Positions 42,011 through 51,230 are shown, counted from the first letter of the stretch. The stretch: DNA of 64,000 nt from Dyadobacter chenwenxiniae (GCF_022869785.1 NZ_CP094997.1:4774001-4838000), one strand, 5' to 3'. A program made the numbers and translations. The notes: generated from the letters alone by a model not told the origin.

Positions 42011-44262
42011 ACGGCCACGCGGAAAGATTTCTTAAAAAGTGCCTTTTGCTGCTCTCCATAGTGCTGGTGGCAGCCTGCAAAAAAGAGCCGCGTGAGGAAA
42101 TTGCGAATCTTGTTTATCAAGACAAACCCTTTATCCAGGAATTTCACGAAGCATTTCCCGTTGGAGACGGAACTGTTGAAAATGAAGTTCGAAGCATTGC
42201 GCCCGACCAGGAATCCAATATCTGGATAGCAAGTGCCGCAGGGATCTTTAAAAAAAATAAAGAAAGCCGGGAATGGACCAATATGATCAGCAGCGGCGAC
42301 AATGGCCCTGCCTACGCCGTAGCATGTGATCAGAACGGCACAATGTGGCTGGGGACATGGAACGGATTATTCTCTTATAGAGCTGGCGAGCTGAAAAAAG
42401 CAAACGGCCCTCAGGGCCCGATCTCAGCTATTTGTGCTGCAAAAGAAGGCTTGTATGCGTTAGGCCCGAATGGATTTTGGTTGAACCAGGGGAAAGGCTT
42501 CCAAAAGATAAATGACATCATTTCAAGATCCGTTCGAGATGTGATTTCGGATGAAAACAAGGGCTTATGGATTGCCACGGACGTGGGATTGTATCACTGG
42601 ACAAAAAACGGTTTGAATCATTACTATCAAACTGATGCGCTGATCAGCGGCTATGCAAAGGGCTTGGCTCTGGATGGGAACAATAAACTTTGGGTCGGCG
42701 GGCTCGGTGGCGTCACCATTCGCGGGCTTGATAAAAAAGAAAAAGAGCTTAAACCCGAAAACGGCATTCCATCGATTTACGTGACCACCGTGCGTTACGC
42801 GCCGGACAGCTCCATGTGGGTAGGCACGCAGGCGGGAATTGTACGTTACAAGCCTGATGGCAGCCATTCGTTGCGCTTTTCCAGGCGCTGGCTAATGGAT
42901 GATCAGGTTAATAAAATCGCTTTTGACAAAGAAGGGACAGCGTGGATTGCGACGCCGAAAGGTGTGAGCGCAATCCGCAAAAGAGCCATGACGCTGGCAC
43001 AGAAAAGCGATTTTTTCTATGATATATTAATGAAGAGGCACATTCGTGCACCATGGATTGCGGGACAGGCGCATTTACGCATTCCGGGCGACACGACCTC
43101 GTGGCAGCCCGAAGATGATGATAACGATGGTGAATACACCGGAAATTATCTTGCGATGGAAAGTTTCAGATATGCGGTAACGAAAAGCCCGGAAGCAAAA
43201 GCCAATGCAGCGAAAGCTTTTAGTTTCCTTAAATTATTGCAGGAAGTGACAGATACCGACGGCTTCTTTGCCCGAACCATCGTGCCGGCACACTGGGAAA
43301 ATGTGCATGACGGCAACAGGACCTTTACCGAACGGGAAAAAGCCGATGAACTTGTAAAAGAGCCGCGGTTCAAGCCGGTAGAAGTGCGCTGGCACAAATC
43401 CAAAGATGGAAAATGGCTTTGGAAGGGTGACACGAGCAGCGACGAAATGTGCGGTCATATGTTTGGTTATTATTTCTACTACACATTAGTAGCTGACACA
43501 AATGAAAAAAAGGTCATTGCAGCACACGTTGCAAGAATTGTGGATCATCTAATAAAAAATAACCTGAACCTGGTGGACGTCGATGGCACGCATACGCGCT
43601 GGTCTGTATGGTCGCCGGACAAGCTGAACCGTGATCCCGAATGGCTCCCCGACCGCAACCAAAATTCGATGGAAGTGCTGGCATTCATTAAGCTGGCTTA
43701 CCATGTTACCGGTGATAAAAAATACGAAAATGAGTATCTAAGGCTTATTAAGGAAGAAAATTATCTTCAAAACATGTCGGAAGTAACCAACCAGAACCCC
43801 GCGTGGTTTATCTACTTCGATATTGTGCTGCAAGCCTATCTCTACCCGATCATGCTTAAATGTGAGAAAGATCCGGAGCGATTGAAGTTTTATAAAGACC
43901 ATTTGAATACATGGTTTGAAAAACGAAAAGCAGACCATAATCCGCTCATTAACTTCATATATTGCTATTCCTCAGGCCAAAAAACGGAGCTCAACAACTC
44001 CATCGATTTCCTCGTCGACACCCCGCTCGATCTGATCGACTGGCCAATTGACCATAGCAAAAGAGAAGACATTAAAATTGTAAGAACGCCGGTTTTGGAA
44101 GACCAGCAGGTGAATGCATTACAACCGGCCAGTGTGCGCATGACGGTACGCTGGGACAAAAACCCGTGGACCTTGGCGGGCGGAAACCCGCAAGTAGAGC
44201 GCGAGCCGGTCTTTTGGCTGCTGCCTTACTGGATGGGCCGTTATATGAACATGATCAAATAA
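42007..44262 (+). CDS. Lipoprotein with beta-propeller and C-terminal helical domain (paralogue of 45510-47735)
   Basis: 751 residues. Signal peptide with lipobox LVAACKK; residues about 40-340 are repeats like those of two-component-regulator propellers (ESNIWIASAAGIFKKNKESR, GTMWLGTWNGLFSY, NKGLWIATDVGLYHW, NKLWVGGLGGVTI). Residues about 355-751 form a Trp/Tyr-rich, alpha-helical domain resembling (alpha/alpha)-barrel glycoside hydrolases or lyases, with DDDNDGEYTGNY, DTSSDEMCGHMFGYYFYY, DTPLDLIDWPIDHSKRED and WLLPYWMGRY. These motifs recur in the paralogue, so Asp/Glu in SSDE and Asp in DNDG are candidate catalytic or calcium sites. I know no characterised member. Start overlaps the kinase stop. 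Confidence 0.8.
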   Translation: MNGHAERFLKKCLLLLSIVLVAACKKEPREEIANLVYQDKPFIQEFHEAFPVGDGTVENEVRSIAPDQESNIWIASAAGIFKKNKESREWTNMISSGDNGPAYAVACDQNGTMWLGTWNGLFSYRAGELKKANGPQGPISAICAAKEGLYALGPNGFWLNQGKGFQKINDIISRSVRDVISDENKGLWIATDVGLYHWTKNGLNHYYQTDALISGYAKGLALDGNNKLWVGGLGGVTIRGLDKKEKELKPENGIPSIYVTTVRYAPDSSMWVGTQAGIVRYKPDGSHSLRFSRRWLMDDQVNKIAFDKEGTAWIATPKGVSAIRKRAMTLAQKSDFFYDILMKRHIRAPWIAGQAHLRIPGDTTSWQPEDDDNDGEYTGNYLAMESFRYAVTKSPEAKANAAKAFSFLKLLQEVTDTDGFFARTIVPAHWENVHDGNRTFTEREKADELVKEPRFKPVEVRWHKSKDGKWLWKGDTSSDEMCGHMFGYYFYYTLVADTNEKKVIAAHVARIVDHLIKNNLNLVDVDGTHTRWSVWSPDKLNRDPEWLPDRNQNSMEVLAFIKLAYHVTGDKKYENEYLRLIKEENYLQNMSEVTNQNPAWFIYFDIVLQAYLYPIMLKCEKDPERLKFYKDHLNTWFEKRKADHNPLINFIYCYSSGQKTELNNSIDFLVDTPLDLIDWPIDHSKREDIKIVRTPVLEDQQVNALQPASVRMTVRWDKNPWTLAGGNPQVEREPVFWLLPYWMGRYMNMIK

Positions 44263-44268
44263 TTTAGC

Positions 44269-45438
44269 ATGAAAATATTCTTACCGATTTTATTCTGGTG
44301 TGCTTGCACAACGGTCATTTTTGCTCAAAACAGCGCTATTAAGCAACAAATGCTCATTTTTCCGCAACAGGAAAAGCATGTTCACGGCAGCAGCCTCGTA
44401 AGCTTGCCCAACGGCGACTTCCTGGTCGCCTGGTTCCAGGGAAGCGGCGAACGCACGGCGGATGACGTGCGCATTATGGGTGCAAGACTAAAAAAAGGCG
44501 CCAAAAATTGGAGCCAACCATTCCTGATGGCCGACACCCCGCACCTGCCCGATTGCAACCCGGTTTTGTTCCTGAATGCCCAGGGAAAGCTGTTTCTGGT
44601 TTGGATTGCGGTGCAGGCCAATCTTTGGGAACAATCCATTTTACGAACAAAAACAGCAATAGATTACAATGGTGATGGCGCTCCAAACTGGACCTGGCAG
44701 GATAATATTCTGCTAAAACCGGATGATAAATTTGCATCGGAAATTGAGAAAAAATTCAAGAATTTACCAGAAAATCATGCAGGCTGGGCGGGATATGCGC
44801 CTCGTTACGACAGCATGATCATGGAAGCGGCCAAAGACCCCGTAAAACGCAGCATCGGCTGGATGACCAGGATAAAACCATTGATTATGGAAAACGGAAG
44901 GATCATACTGCCTCTTTACTCCGATGGTTACAACCTCTCCATGACCGCCATTTCGGAAGATCATGGCGCGACCTGGCGCCCCGGCCTGCCCATTGTAGGA
45001 CGCGGCCCGATCCAGCCTGCACTGGGGATAAAACAGAACGGCAACCTCGTCGCCTTCATGCGCGACAGCGGAGACCCGCCCACACGTGTACATTACAGCG
45101 AATCCGCGGATAAAGGCGAGAGCTGGACAGCAACGCAAAAAATGGATATTCCCAACACAGCCAGCGTGGAGTTTTTAGTTTTGAATGATGGCAAATGGGC
45201 TTTTTTAGGCAATGATGTCGATGATGGACGCTACGAACTGAGCCTGAGAATTTCAGCGGACGAAGGTAAAACCTGGAAAAGAGGCTGGATTGAATACGAC
45301 AAGTCCAAAAAAGGAGGTTACTCCTACCCGTCCCTGATCCAAACTCCCGATGGTTTGTTGCATATGACCTATTCCCACCATCCCGAAAAAGGCAAAAAAT
45401 CAATAAAATACGTAGTTGTTGATCCTAAGCTGTTATAA
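44269..45438 (+). CDS. Exported sialidase-like (BNR/Asp-box) glycosidase homologue
   Basis: 389 residues with a signal peptide (MKIFLPILFWCACTTVIFAQ). A six-bladed sialidase-type propeller is indicated by LVSLPNGDFLVAWFQGSGER, CNPVLFLNAQGKLFLVWIAV, NGRIILPLYSDGYNLSMTAI and Asp-box-like turns SEDHGATW, SADKGESW and SADEGKTW. Proteins of this kind are labelled exo-alpha-sialidase, but many act on other sugars. The R-I-P start of true GH33 sialidases is not evident, so I call it sialidase-like only. It starts 6 nt after one propeller/helical paralogue and precedes the other. Confidence 0.82.
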   Translation: MKIFLPILFWCACTTVIFAQNSAIKQQMLIFPQQEKHVHGSSLVSLPNGDFLVAWFQGSGERTADDVRIMGARLKKGAKNWSQPFLMADTPHLPDCNPVLFLNAQGKLFLVWIAVQANLWEQSILRTKTAIDYNGDGAPNWTWQDNILLKPDDKFASEIEKKFKNLPENHAGWAGYAPRYDSMIMEAAKDPVKRSIGWMTRIKPLIMENGRIILPLYSDGYNLSMTAISEDHGATWRPGLPIVGRGPIQPALGIKQNGNLVAFMRDSGDPPTRVHYSESADKGESWTATQKMDIPNTASVEFLVLNDGKWAFLGNDVDDGRYELSLRISADEGKTWKRGWIEYDKSKKGGYSYPSLIQTPDGLLHMTYSHHPEKGKKSIKYVVVDPKLL

Positions 45439-45456
45439 AAACCAAGTGCGCCTGCG

Positions 45457-45471
45457 CGAAGCTCCGCTTCG
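45457..45471. repeat. Isolated micro-hairpin with TCC loop
   Basis: CGAAGC (45457-45462), TCC, GCTTCG (45466-45471), a perfect 6-bp stem with a 3-nt TCC loop. It is the same design as the hairpins at 60,600-62,200, in the 71-nt gap between two genes of the operon. Confidence 0.6.
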
Positions 45472-45509
45472 TGCGAACATTAAAGCAACTCCTAAACCAA
45501 CCATAATTA

Positions 45510-47735
45510 ATGCTTAAAAACATTCTTTCTCTCGTTTCATTTGCCATCGCGCTGGGCACATTGTCTGCGGGCAAAAATTTCGCCCAGACCGTTCACCAGG
45601 ACAGGCCGTTCCAGCAGGATTACAGCATTAAGTTCTACGCAAATGACGGAATGAATTTGCAGCAAGTTATCGCCGACCGGAATGAGAATGTCCAGATCCT
45701 GGGCAAAAGTGGCCTGCTACACACTGAAAACGGCCAATTTTTACTTCCGGGGAACATTCGTACAGATAATTCGTACCGGTTTATGGGTGACAAAAAGATC
45801 GTTGCCATCGGCTCATATCAAAACCAGCATGTATATCTGACGGAATCATTGATTCTGAGCAATGCCTGGGCTGGAAAGCTTTTCTCGCAACATACATTAC
45901 CAAAAGCCCGCATTTTTGCAGGCGGGAATGATTTCGCCTTCCTAATCTCCGATGGAAAATCGCTGCAATTGGTTAAGGATTCAAAGAGTATCTGGAATGG
46001 CGCCTTACCCGAAGATGAAGTCCTGGACATTGTTTTCCAGAGCATGGGAAATCAGTTCTGGATTTTGGGAAACAAATCGCTCTATAATCTTTCTGTTGGG
46101 AATAATGTGTTGACAAAAGCATTTGCAGGAAGCGATTTCACAGCATTTGACCTTGCTAACAAGGGAAAAAACATCGTGATAGGAACCGCTGAGGGCTATT
46201 TGCTTTTTGATATTGCCTCAAAAAAACAAAACGGAGAAATCCACAGGAAACTGCCGGTTAATAAGATAACGGCTGTGAAGGAGATTAACAACCGCATTTG
46301 GTTCGGATCTGATGAAGGTGCGTTCGCGCTTCGGACTGACGGGAAATTTGACTATTACTATGGTGAGCGCTGGCTGCCGGGCAATAAGGTGACCGACATT
46401 GCTGAAGGGCCCAAAAATTCGGTGTTACTCCTAACAAACAAGGGACTGGGAAAAATTATTTTCCAATCCATGTCGCTGGAAGAGAAGGCGCTGGTCTATG
46501 AAAAACAGGTCCGGCAGCGACATATCAGAAATGGGTTCAATGCTTCGCGGGTTAAGATGGACCATGGAAACATTGCTACCGGCTACATGGACGATTCTGA
46601 CAATGACGGTCTTTGGACTTCCATGTATCTTGGCGGAGAAATTTTCCGCTATGCCGTAACCAAAGATCCCGAAGCATTGCAAAATTGCCGCGAATCCCTG
46701 GATGCGATGGAAAGATTATATTCGGTAACGGGCATTCCCGGTTTTCCTGCAAGGTCATTTGAAAGATCCGGACACGCCAAAGAATTAAGCGACAGCGAGC
46801 GCTGGCAACATTCGCCTGTAAAAGAATGGGACTGGAAATCCACAACCAGCAGTGATGAAATTATCGGGCATGTTTTTGCATTCGGTGCTATGGCCGAGCT
46901 TGTGGACGATCCCGCTATGAAAAAACGGGCAGTGGCGCTTATCGACACGGTCATGTCACACATAGTTAAAAACAACTTCTATCTGATTGATTTTGACGGG
47001 AAACCAACCATGTGGGGCAAGTGGAACCCTGAATATGTAAATGCTTTCCCGATTAATGTGGGCGACCGGAAGCTGAATTCGTCCAACATTGTTGCCATGC
47101 TGCAGACCGCTTACCATTTTACCAAAAAGGAAAAATACAAAGCCAAAGCATTTGAATTAATGAATAAGCACGGCTACTTCGAAAACATGATGCGTCCCAT
47201 GAAAGTGATTGGCATGGCGCCCGAAAATGCGGATGAACATGCCAAACAAATGTCTGACGGCTGGAACCATTCGGACGACGAAATGTACTTTGTGGGTTAC
47301 TGGGGTCTTTATCGCTACGCATTCAATGATACGCTCAAAGCAAAATACAAGCAACAGATCCTGGACCATTGGGAAATTGAACGTCCCGAGAAAGAAGGCG
47401 CCTGGAACATTTTCACGGCACTAACCGGCGTAAAAGATTTTGATCTCGAGGAAGCCGTCTGGTATTTGCAGGAACACCCGCTGGATCTGATCGATTGGAG
47501 CATTAAAAACAGTCACCGAAAAGACATTGAGCTGATCGCCCCTAACTTCCGCAGGCAAACCACAAAAGAAGTGCTGCCGCCCGATGAGCGCCAGGTTCAG
47601 CGTCATAATGCCAATATGTTCAACCTCGACCAGGAAGGAAAAGAGGGCGATGCGGAGTATAGTGCGGGTGATATCTGGCTTCTGCCTTACTGGATGGGCC
47701 GTTATCTGGGTGTGATCAGCGCACCTCAAAAATAG
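45510..47735 (+). CDS. Exported beta-propeller/helical-domain protein (paralogue of 42007-44262)
   Basis: 741 residues. N-terminal signal peptide (ILSLVSFAIALGTLSAGKNF, ending AQ) without lipobox; degenerate propeller repeats to about residue 330 (NRIWFGSDEGAFALRTD and WLPGNKVTDIAEGPKNSVLL in the last blades). The helical C-terminal part has DDSDNDGLWTSMYLGGEIFR, TTSSDEIIGHVFAFGAMAEL, EHPLDLIDWSIKNSHRKD and IWLLPYWMGRYLGV, in the same order and spacing as in its paralogue at 42,007. That points to a shared catalytic or binding fold. A family of GH88/GH105-like or lyase-like (alpha/alpha) enzymes is the best guess; not proven. Confidence 0.8.
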   Translation: MLKNILSLVSFAIALGTLSAGKNFAQTVHQDRPFQQDYSIKFYANDGMNLQQVIADRNENVQILGKSGLLHTENGQFLLPGNIRTDNSYRFMGDKKIVAIGSYQNQHVYLTESLILSNAWAGKLFSQHTLPKARIFAGGNDFAFLISDGKSLQLVKDSKSIWNGALPEDEVLDIVFQSMGNQFWILGNKSLYNLSVGNNVLTKAFAGSDFTAFDLANKGKNIVIGTAEGYLLFDIASKKQNGEIHRKLPVNKITAVKEINNRIWFGSDEGAFALRTDGKFDYYYGERWLPGNKVTDIAEGPKNSVLLLTNKGLGKIIFQSMSLEEKALVYEKQVRQRHIRNGFNASRVKMDHGNIATGYMDDSDNDGLWTSMYLGGEIFRYAVTKDPEALQNCRESLDAMERLYSVTGIPGFPARSFERSGHAKELSDSERWQHSPVKEWDWKSTTSSDEIIGHVFAFGAMAELVDDPAMKKRAVALIDTVMSHIVKNNFYLIDFDGKPTMWGKWNPEYVNAFPINVGDRKLNSSNIVAMLQTAYHFTKKEKYKAKAFELMNKHGYFENMMRPMKVIGMAPENADEHAKQMSDGWNHSDDEMYFVGYWGLYRYAFNDTLKAKYKQQILDHWEIERPEKEGAWNIFTALTGVKDFDLEEAVWYLQEHPLDLIDWSIKNSHRKDIELIAPNFRRQTTKEVLPPDERQVQRHNANMFNLDQEGKEGDAEYSAGDIWLLPYWMGRYLGVISAPQK

Positions 47736-47739
47736 CCTC

Positions 47740-49116
47740 ATGCCATTTCAACGTTATTCGCTCACCACATTAATCCTATTTTCGATGCTGTCGTGCCAAA
47801 CTGACTCCTATCTGAAAGAAAAACAGATTACCGACGATTACCATTACCATCACGACCTGGATAACAACGACAATTTTTCGCCCGATGGGAAATGGCTGGT
47901 TTATGACACCCGAACAGATAGCGGAGGCATTGCAGAGTCAGCAAAAATTGAGAAAGTCAACATTGAAACCGGCGAGAAAAAGGTTCTTCTTGAAATAAAA
48001 AACAATGAAATATGGGGTCCGGGAGCCGGCGCGGTAAGTTATAGCCCGGTGCAGCAAGCGGTTGTTTTTATCCACGGTTTGGCGAATAGCACCAAGGAGA
48101 ACCCTTACCAGCAATGGCGGAGAACGGGCGTCATCATTGAAGACGCAAATCCGAACGTTCCTATTTACATGGACGCGCGGGATGTGACTTTTCCGTTCAC
48201 ACCAGGCGCATTGCGCGGCGGAACGCACCGGCACGAATGGAGTGGCGACGGAAACTGGATCGGTTTTACTTATAATGATGCCATCCTCAAAGCATTGGAG
48301 GATTCAACCGGTCAAAAAAGAAACCTGCGCACCATTGGTGTTTCGAAGAATATAAGGAGTGTTAATGTCGATAAAAACGACGAAAATGTATCGGGTGAAT
48401 GGTTCAGCACATTAGTTGTTCGGGTGGTGCCTGATCCTGCGCCTGGAAGCGATCAGATCAGTCATGCCGCGGGCGACAGTTGGGTCGGGACGAATGGTTA
48501 TTTACTTAAAAACGGCGAAAGGCAGCTCGCCAGAGCATTTATTGGTGTTGTAAAAGATGTAAACGGAAAGGAAGTTAATGAAGTGTTCATCGTTGACATT
48601 CCGGAAGACATTACGCAGCCAGGTGAGTTAGGGCCATTGGAAGGAACAAAAGATGATTTCCCGATGCCGCCCAGAGGAGCAATCCAAAGGAGGCTGACAT
48701 TCACATCAAAAAAGAAATATCCCGGATGCACGGGCATTGTGCGTTCTTCGCCGGACGGAACTTCACTTGCTTATCTTGCAAAAGATGATAACGGCGTTGA
48801 ACAGATATTCCTGACCTCTCCTTTCGGAGACGATCCACGCCAGCTCACAGCGCACGAATCTAATGTTTCGGGAAACGTGAGATGGCGTCCGGATGGAAGT
48901 GCAGTGAGCTACATACACGAGGGAAGCATTACGCTCTGCAAACCCGGCAACGCGCCTTTTGAGCAAAGAATCCTAAAACTTACACAACCTGCCAACCCGG
49001 CGCCATCTAATTTGGTGTGGTCTCCCGATGGTAAAATTTTAGCATCCAATCGTTTAACACAAAAAGAGGGCGAGGCAGCTTCCCAGCAAATATTTGTCGT
49101 TGAAGTGCCGATGTAG
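47740..49116 (+). CDS. DUF3748/YidR-like PD40 propeller lipoprotein
   Basis: 458 residues. Lipobox-like SMLSCQT after a short signal. Propeller motifs run throughout (NDNFSPDGKWLVYDTRT, YSPVQQAVVFIHGL, GTHRHEWSGDGNWIGFTYND, RSSPDGTSLAYLAKDDNGVE, RWRPDGSAVSYIHEG, VWSPDGKILASNRL). The RGGTHRHEWSGDG signature is what I associate with DUF3748 (E. coli YidR), a family without known function. Oligogalacturonate-lyase-type propellers are an alternative. It starts 4 nt after the preceding gene and 56 nt before uxuA. Confidence 0.75.
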   Translation: MPFQRYSLTTLILFSMLSCQTDSYLKEKQITDDYHYHHDLDNNDNFSPDGKWLVYDTRTDSGGIAESAKIEKVNIETGEKKVLLEIKNNEIWGPGAGAVSYSPVQQAVVFIHGLANSTKENPYQQWRRTGVIIEDANPNVPIYMDARDVTFPFTPGALRGGTHRHEWSGDGNWIGFTYNDAILKALEDSTGQKRNLRTIGVSKNIRSVNVDKNDENVSGEWFSTLVVRVVPDPAPGSDQISHAAGDSWVGTNGYLLKNGERQLARAFIGVVKDVNGKEVNEVFIVDIPEDITQPGELGPLEGTKDDFPMPPRGAIQRRLTFTSKKKYPGCTGIVRSSPDGTSLAYLAKDDNGVEQIFLTSPFGDDPRQLTAHESNVSGNVRWRPDGSAVSYIHEGSITLCKPGNAPFEQRILKLTQPANPAPSNLVWSPDGKILASNRLTQKEGEAASQQIFVVEVPM

Positions 49117-49172
49117 GGGAAAGCGCAAGCAATTGCGTCTGCATATTTATAACTTAATATGCAAATTATCCT

Positions 49173-50372
49173 ATGATTCATACCATGCGCTGGTTCGGGC
49201 CGAATGATCCCGTCTCATTGATGGACATACGCCAGGCCGGGTGCGCCGGAATTGTGAGTGCGCTACATCAGATACCAGTGGGAGATGTGTGGTCAGCAGA
49301 AGCGATCGAGGAACGAAAAACGCTGATTGAAGCCGGTAACGAACAATTCACCTCGCTAAAATGGCTGGTCGTTGAAAGCCTTCCTGTTCATGAGCACATC
49401 AAAAAAGGCCTTCCTTCCAGAGAACTTTACATTGAAAATTACAAACAGTCATTAGTAAATCTGGCGGCTTGCGGGATCAAGATCGTTTGCTACAACTTCA
49501 TGCCCGTGTTGGACTGGTCGCGCACCCAGCTCGACTATACAATGCCGGAAGGACACAAAACCCTTCGTTTTGTATGGGAAGATTTCGCACTTTTTGACCT
49601 CTGCATTCTTCGCAGACCCAACGCAGCTGCGGATTACGAACCGGAGACCCAACAGTCGGCTTTCGAAAAGTTTGAGAAGATGTCTGCGGACGAAATTTCT
49701 GTTTTAATCAATACTGTTTTATTGGGCTTACCAGGCTCCGAAGAAGCTTTCGACCTCACTCATTTCCAGAGTTACCTGGACGCATACGCGCACATTGACG
49801 ACAAGCAGCTGCGTAAAAATCTCTATTATTTCATCCAGGAAGTCGCTCCGGTTGCACAAGAGCTTGGTATTAACCTCTGCATTCACCCCGACGATCCGCC
49901 AAGATCATTGCTGGGGTTACCAAGAGTGGTCAGCACCGAAGCTGACCTTGCCGAATTAATGCTAGCCTGTAATGTTCGGGCCAACGGAATCACATTTTGC
50001 ACAGGTTCGCTGGGCGTAAGGGCCGATAATGACCTTGTCAATATCATTGAAAAATTCGGTGACCGCATTCATTTCGTGCATTTAAGAACAACGAAGCGTG
50101 AAGATGGCACCCGAAATTTTCACGAGGCACCGCACCTGTATGGCGATGTGGATATGTACGCAGTTGTAAAGGCCCTGTTAGCAGAAGAGCAAAAACGAAA
50201 AGACGCTGGCTATCAGGACCATGAACTTCCCATGCGCCCTGATCACGGTTTCCAAATGCTTGATGACCTGCGCAAGAAAACTTATCCCGGTTATTCCGGC
50301 ATCGGGCGATTGAAAGCATTAGCAGAGCTTCGCGGGCTCGAAATGGGCATTAAGCGCTCTGTCGTCTTTTAA
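49173..50372 (+). CDS. uxuA: Mannonate dehydratase
   Basis: 399 residues, normal for the family. UxuA converts D-mannonate to 2-keto-3-deoxygluconate in glucuronate breakdown. Characteristic sequences: MRWFGPNDPVSLMDIRQAGC, IVSALHQIPVGDVWSAEAI, YNFMPVLDWSRTQLDY, NLCIHPDDPPRSLLGLPRVV, FCTGSLGVRADNDLV, HFVHLRTTKREDGTRNFHEA and PMRPDHGFQMLDD. Metal-binding His, Cys and Asp residues are present. With the SDR downstream it makes two consecutive steps of the fructuronate branch; UxaC and a KDG aldolase would be needed elsewhere. Confidence 0.95.
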   Translation: MIHTMRWFGPNDPVSLMDIRQAGCAGIVSALHQIPVGDVWSAEAIEERKTLIEAGNEQFTSLKWLVVESLPVHEHIKKGLPSRELYIENYKQSLVNLAACGIKIVCYNFMPVLDWSRTQLDYTMPEGHKTLRFVWEDFALFDLCILRRPNAAADYEPETQQSAFEKFEKMSADEISVLINTVLLGLPGSEEAFDLTHFQSYLDAYAHIDDKQLRKNLYYFIQEVAPVAQELGINLCIHPDDPPRSLLGLPRVVSTEADLAELMLACNVRANGITFCTGSLGVRADNDLVNIIEKFGDRIHFVHLRTTKREDGTRNFHEAPHLYGDVDMYAVVKALLAEEQKRKDAGYQDHELPMRPDHGFQMLDDLRKKTYPGYSGIGRLKALAELRGLEMGIKRSVVF

Positions 50373-50413
50373 AACAAAACCTATTTTTCTACTCAACTTA
50401 CGATTTTATAGCA

Positions 50414-51202
50414 ATGCCTGAAATTGATAACAATAATGCAGCGGCAATGAACGTCTTTTCGCTCCACGGAAAACTGGCGCTGGTAACCGGTGGCGGGAGT
50501 GGAATTGGCTTTTACATTGCGCAGGCCATGATCCAATCAGGCGCAAAAGTAGTCGTTACGGGCCGCCGGGAAGCAGTTTTGCAAGAAGCTGTGGGTTTGT
50601 TAGGCACTAATGCGAGTTATTTTGTAAATGACATTACGCAGCTAAGCACCATTCCCGACTTGATCGCCGCCATTGAAGAAGCGCACGGGCCGATTGATAT
50701 CCTGGTCAATAATGCAGGCATTAACATGAAAAAACATGCCATTGAAGTCACCGACGAGGATTTCGACCGTGTTATTCAAACCAATTTACACGCAGTGTTC
50801 GCTGTAACCAGAGAATGCGGCAAACGCATGATCGCGCGCGAGAAAGGTTCTATTATCATGATTACATCCATGGCCGCATTGTACGGAATCGACCGCGTCG
50901 TGGCCTATACAGCTTCCAAATCTGCCGTCGGCGGGATGGTTAAGGCGCTGGCCACCGAATTTTCTCCTTATAATGTAAGGATAAATGCTGTCGCTCCGGG
51001 TTTTATAGAAACGCCCATGATGCTCACCGCCATGAATGGTGATCCGTCCCGGCGGGACAAAGCGATGGACCGCACGCCTATGGGCACCTGGGGAAAACCG
51101 GACGATATTGGCTGGGCAACCGTCTTCCTGGCCTCCCCCGCAGCTAAATTCATCACGGGCGTTACATTGCCAGTGGATGGCGGGAATTCGATTGGGTTTT
51201 GA
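50414..51202 (+). CDS. Short-chain dehydrogenase, probable D-mannonate oxidoreductase
   Basis: 262 residues. SDR signature: TGGGSGIGFYIAQAM (NAD(P) binding), NNAG at about residue 100, catalytic Ser, YTASK (Tyr and Lys) and DGGNSIGF at the end. It is like KduD/gluconate 5-dehydrogenase-type reductases. Immediate linkage to uxuA (41 nt) makes fructuronate/mannonate oxidoreduction the most likely reaction. The substrate is an inference. An internal ATG 12 codons in is an alternative start. Confidence 0.85.
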   Translation: MPEIDNNNAAAMNVFSLHGKLALVTGGGSGIGFYIAQAMIQSGAKVVVTGRREAVLQEAVGLLGTNASYFVNDITQLSTIPDLIAAIEEAHGPIDILVNNAGINMKKHAIEVTDEDFDRVIQTNLHAVFAVTRECGKRMIAREKGSIIMITSMAALYGIDRVVAYTASKSAVGGMVKALATEFSPYNVRINAVAPGFIETPMMLTAMNGDPSRRDKAMDRTPMGTWGKPDDIGWATVFLASPAAKFITGVTLPVDGGNSIGF

Positions 51203-51230
51203 TGATTGAAACAACCAATAATCACATACT

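Noticed and set aside
44269..45438. True sialidase (GH33)
   Set aside because: Asp-boxes are present, but the expected N-terminal R-I-P motif is not evident and the neighbours point to uronate metabolism; kept as sialidase-like.
40085..51202. Classical polysaccharide utilisation locus
   Set aside because: No SusC-like TonB receptor or SusD-like protein is present in or beside the operon; the only TonB receptor (56917) is of the siderophore type.
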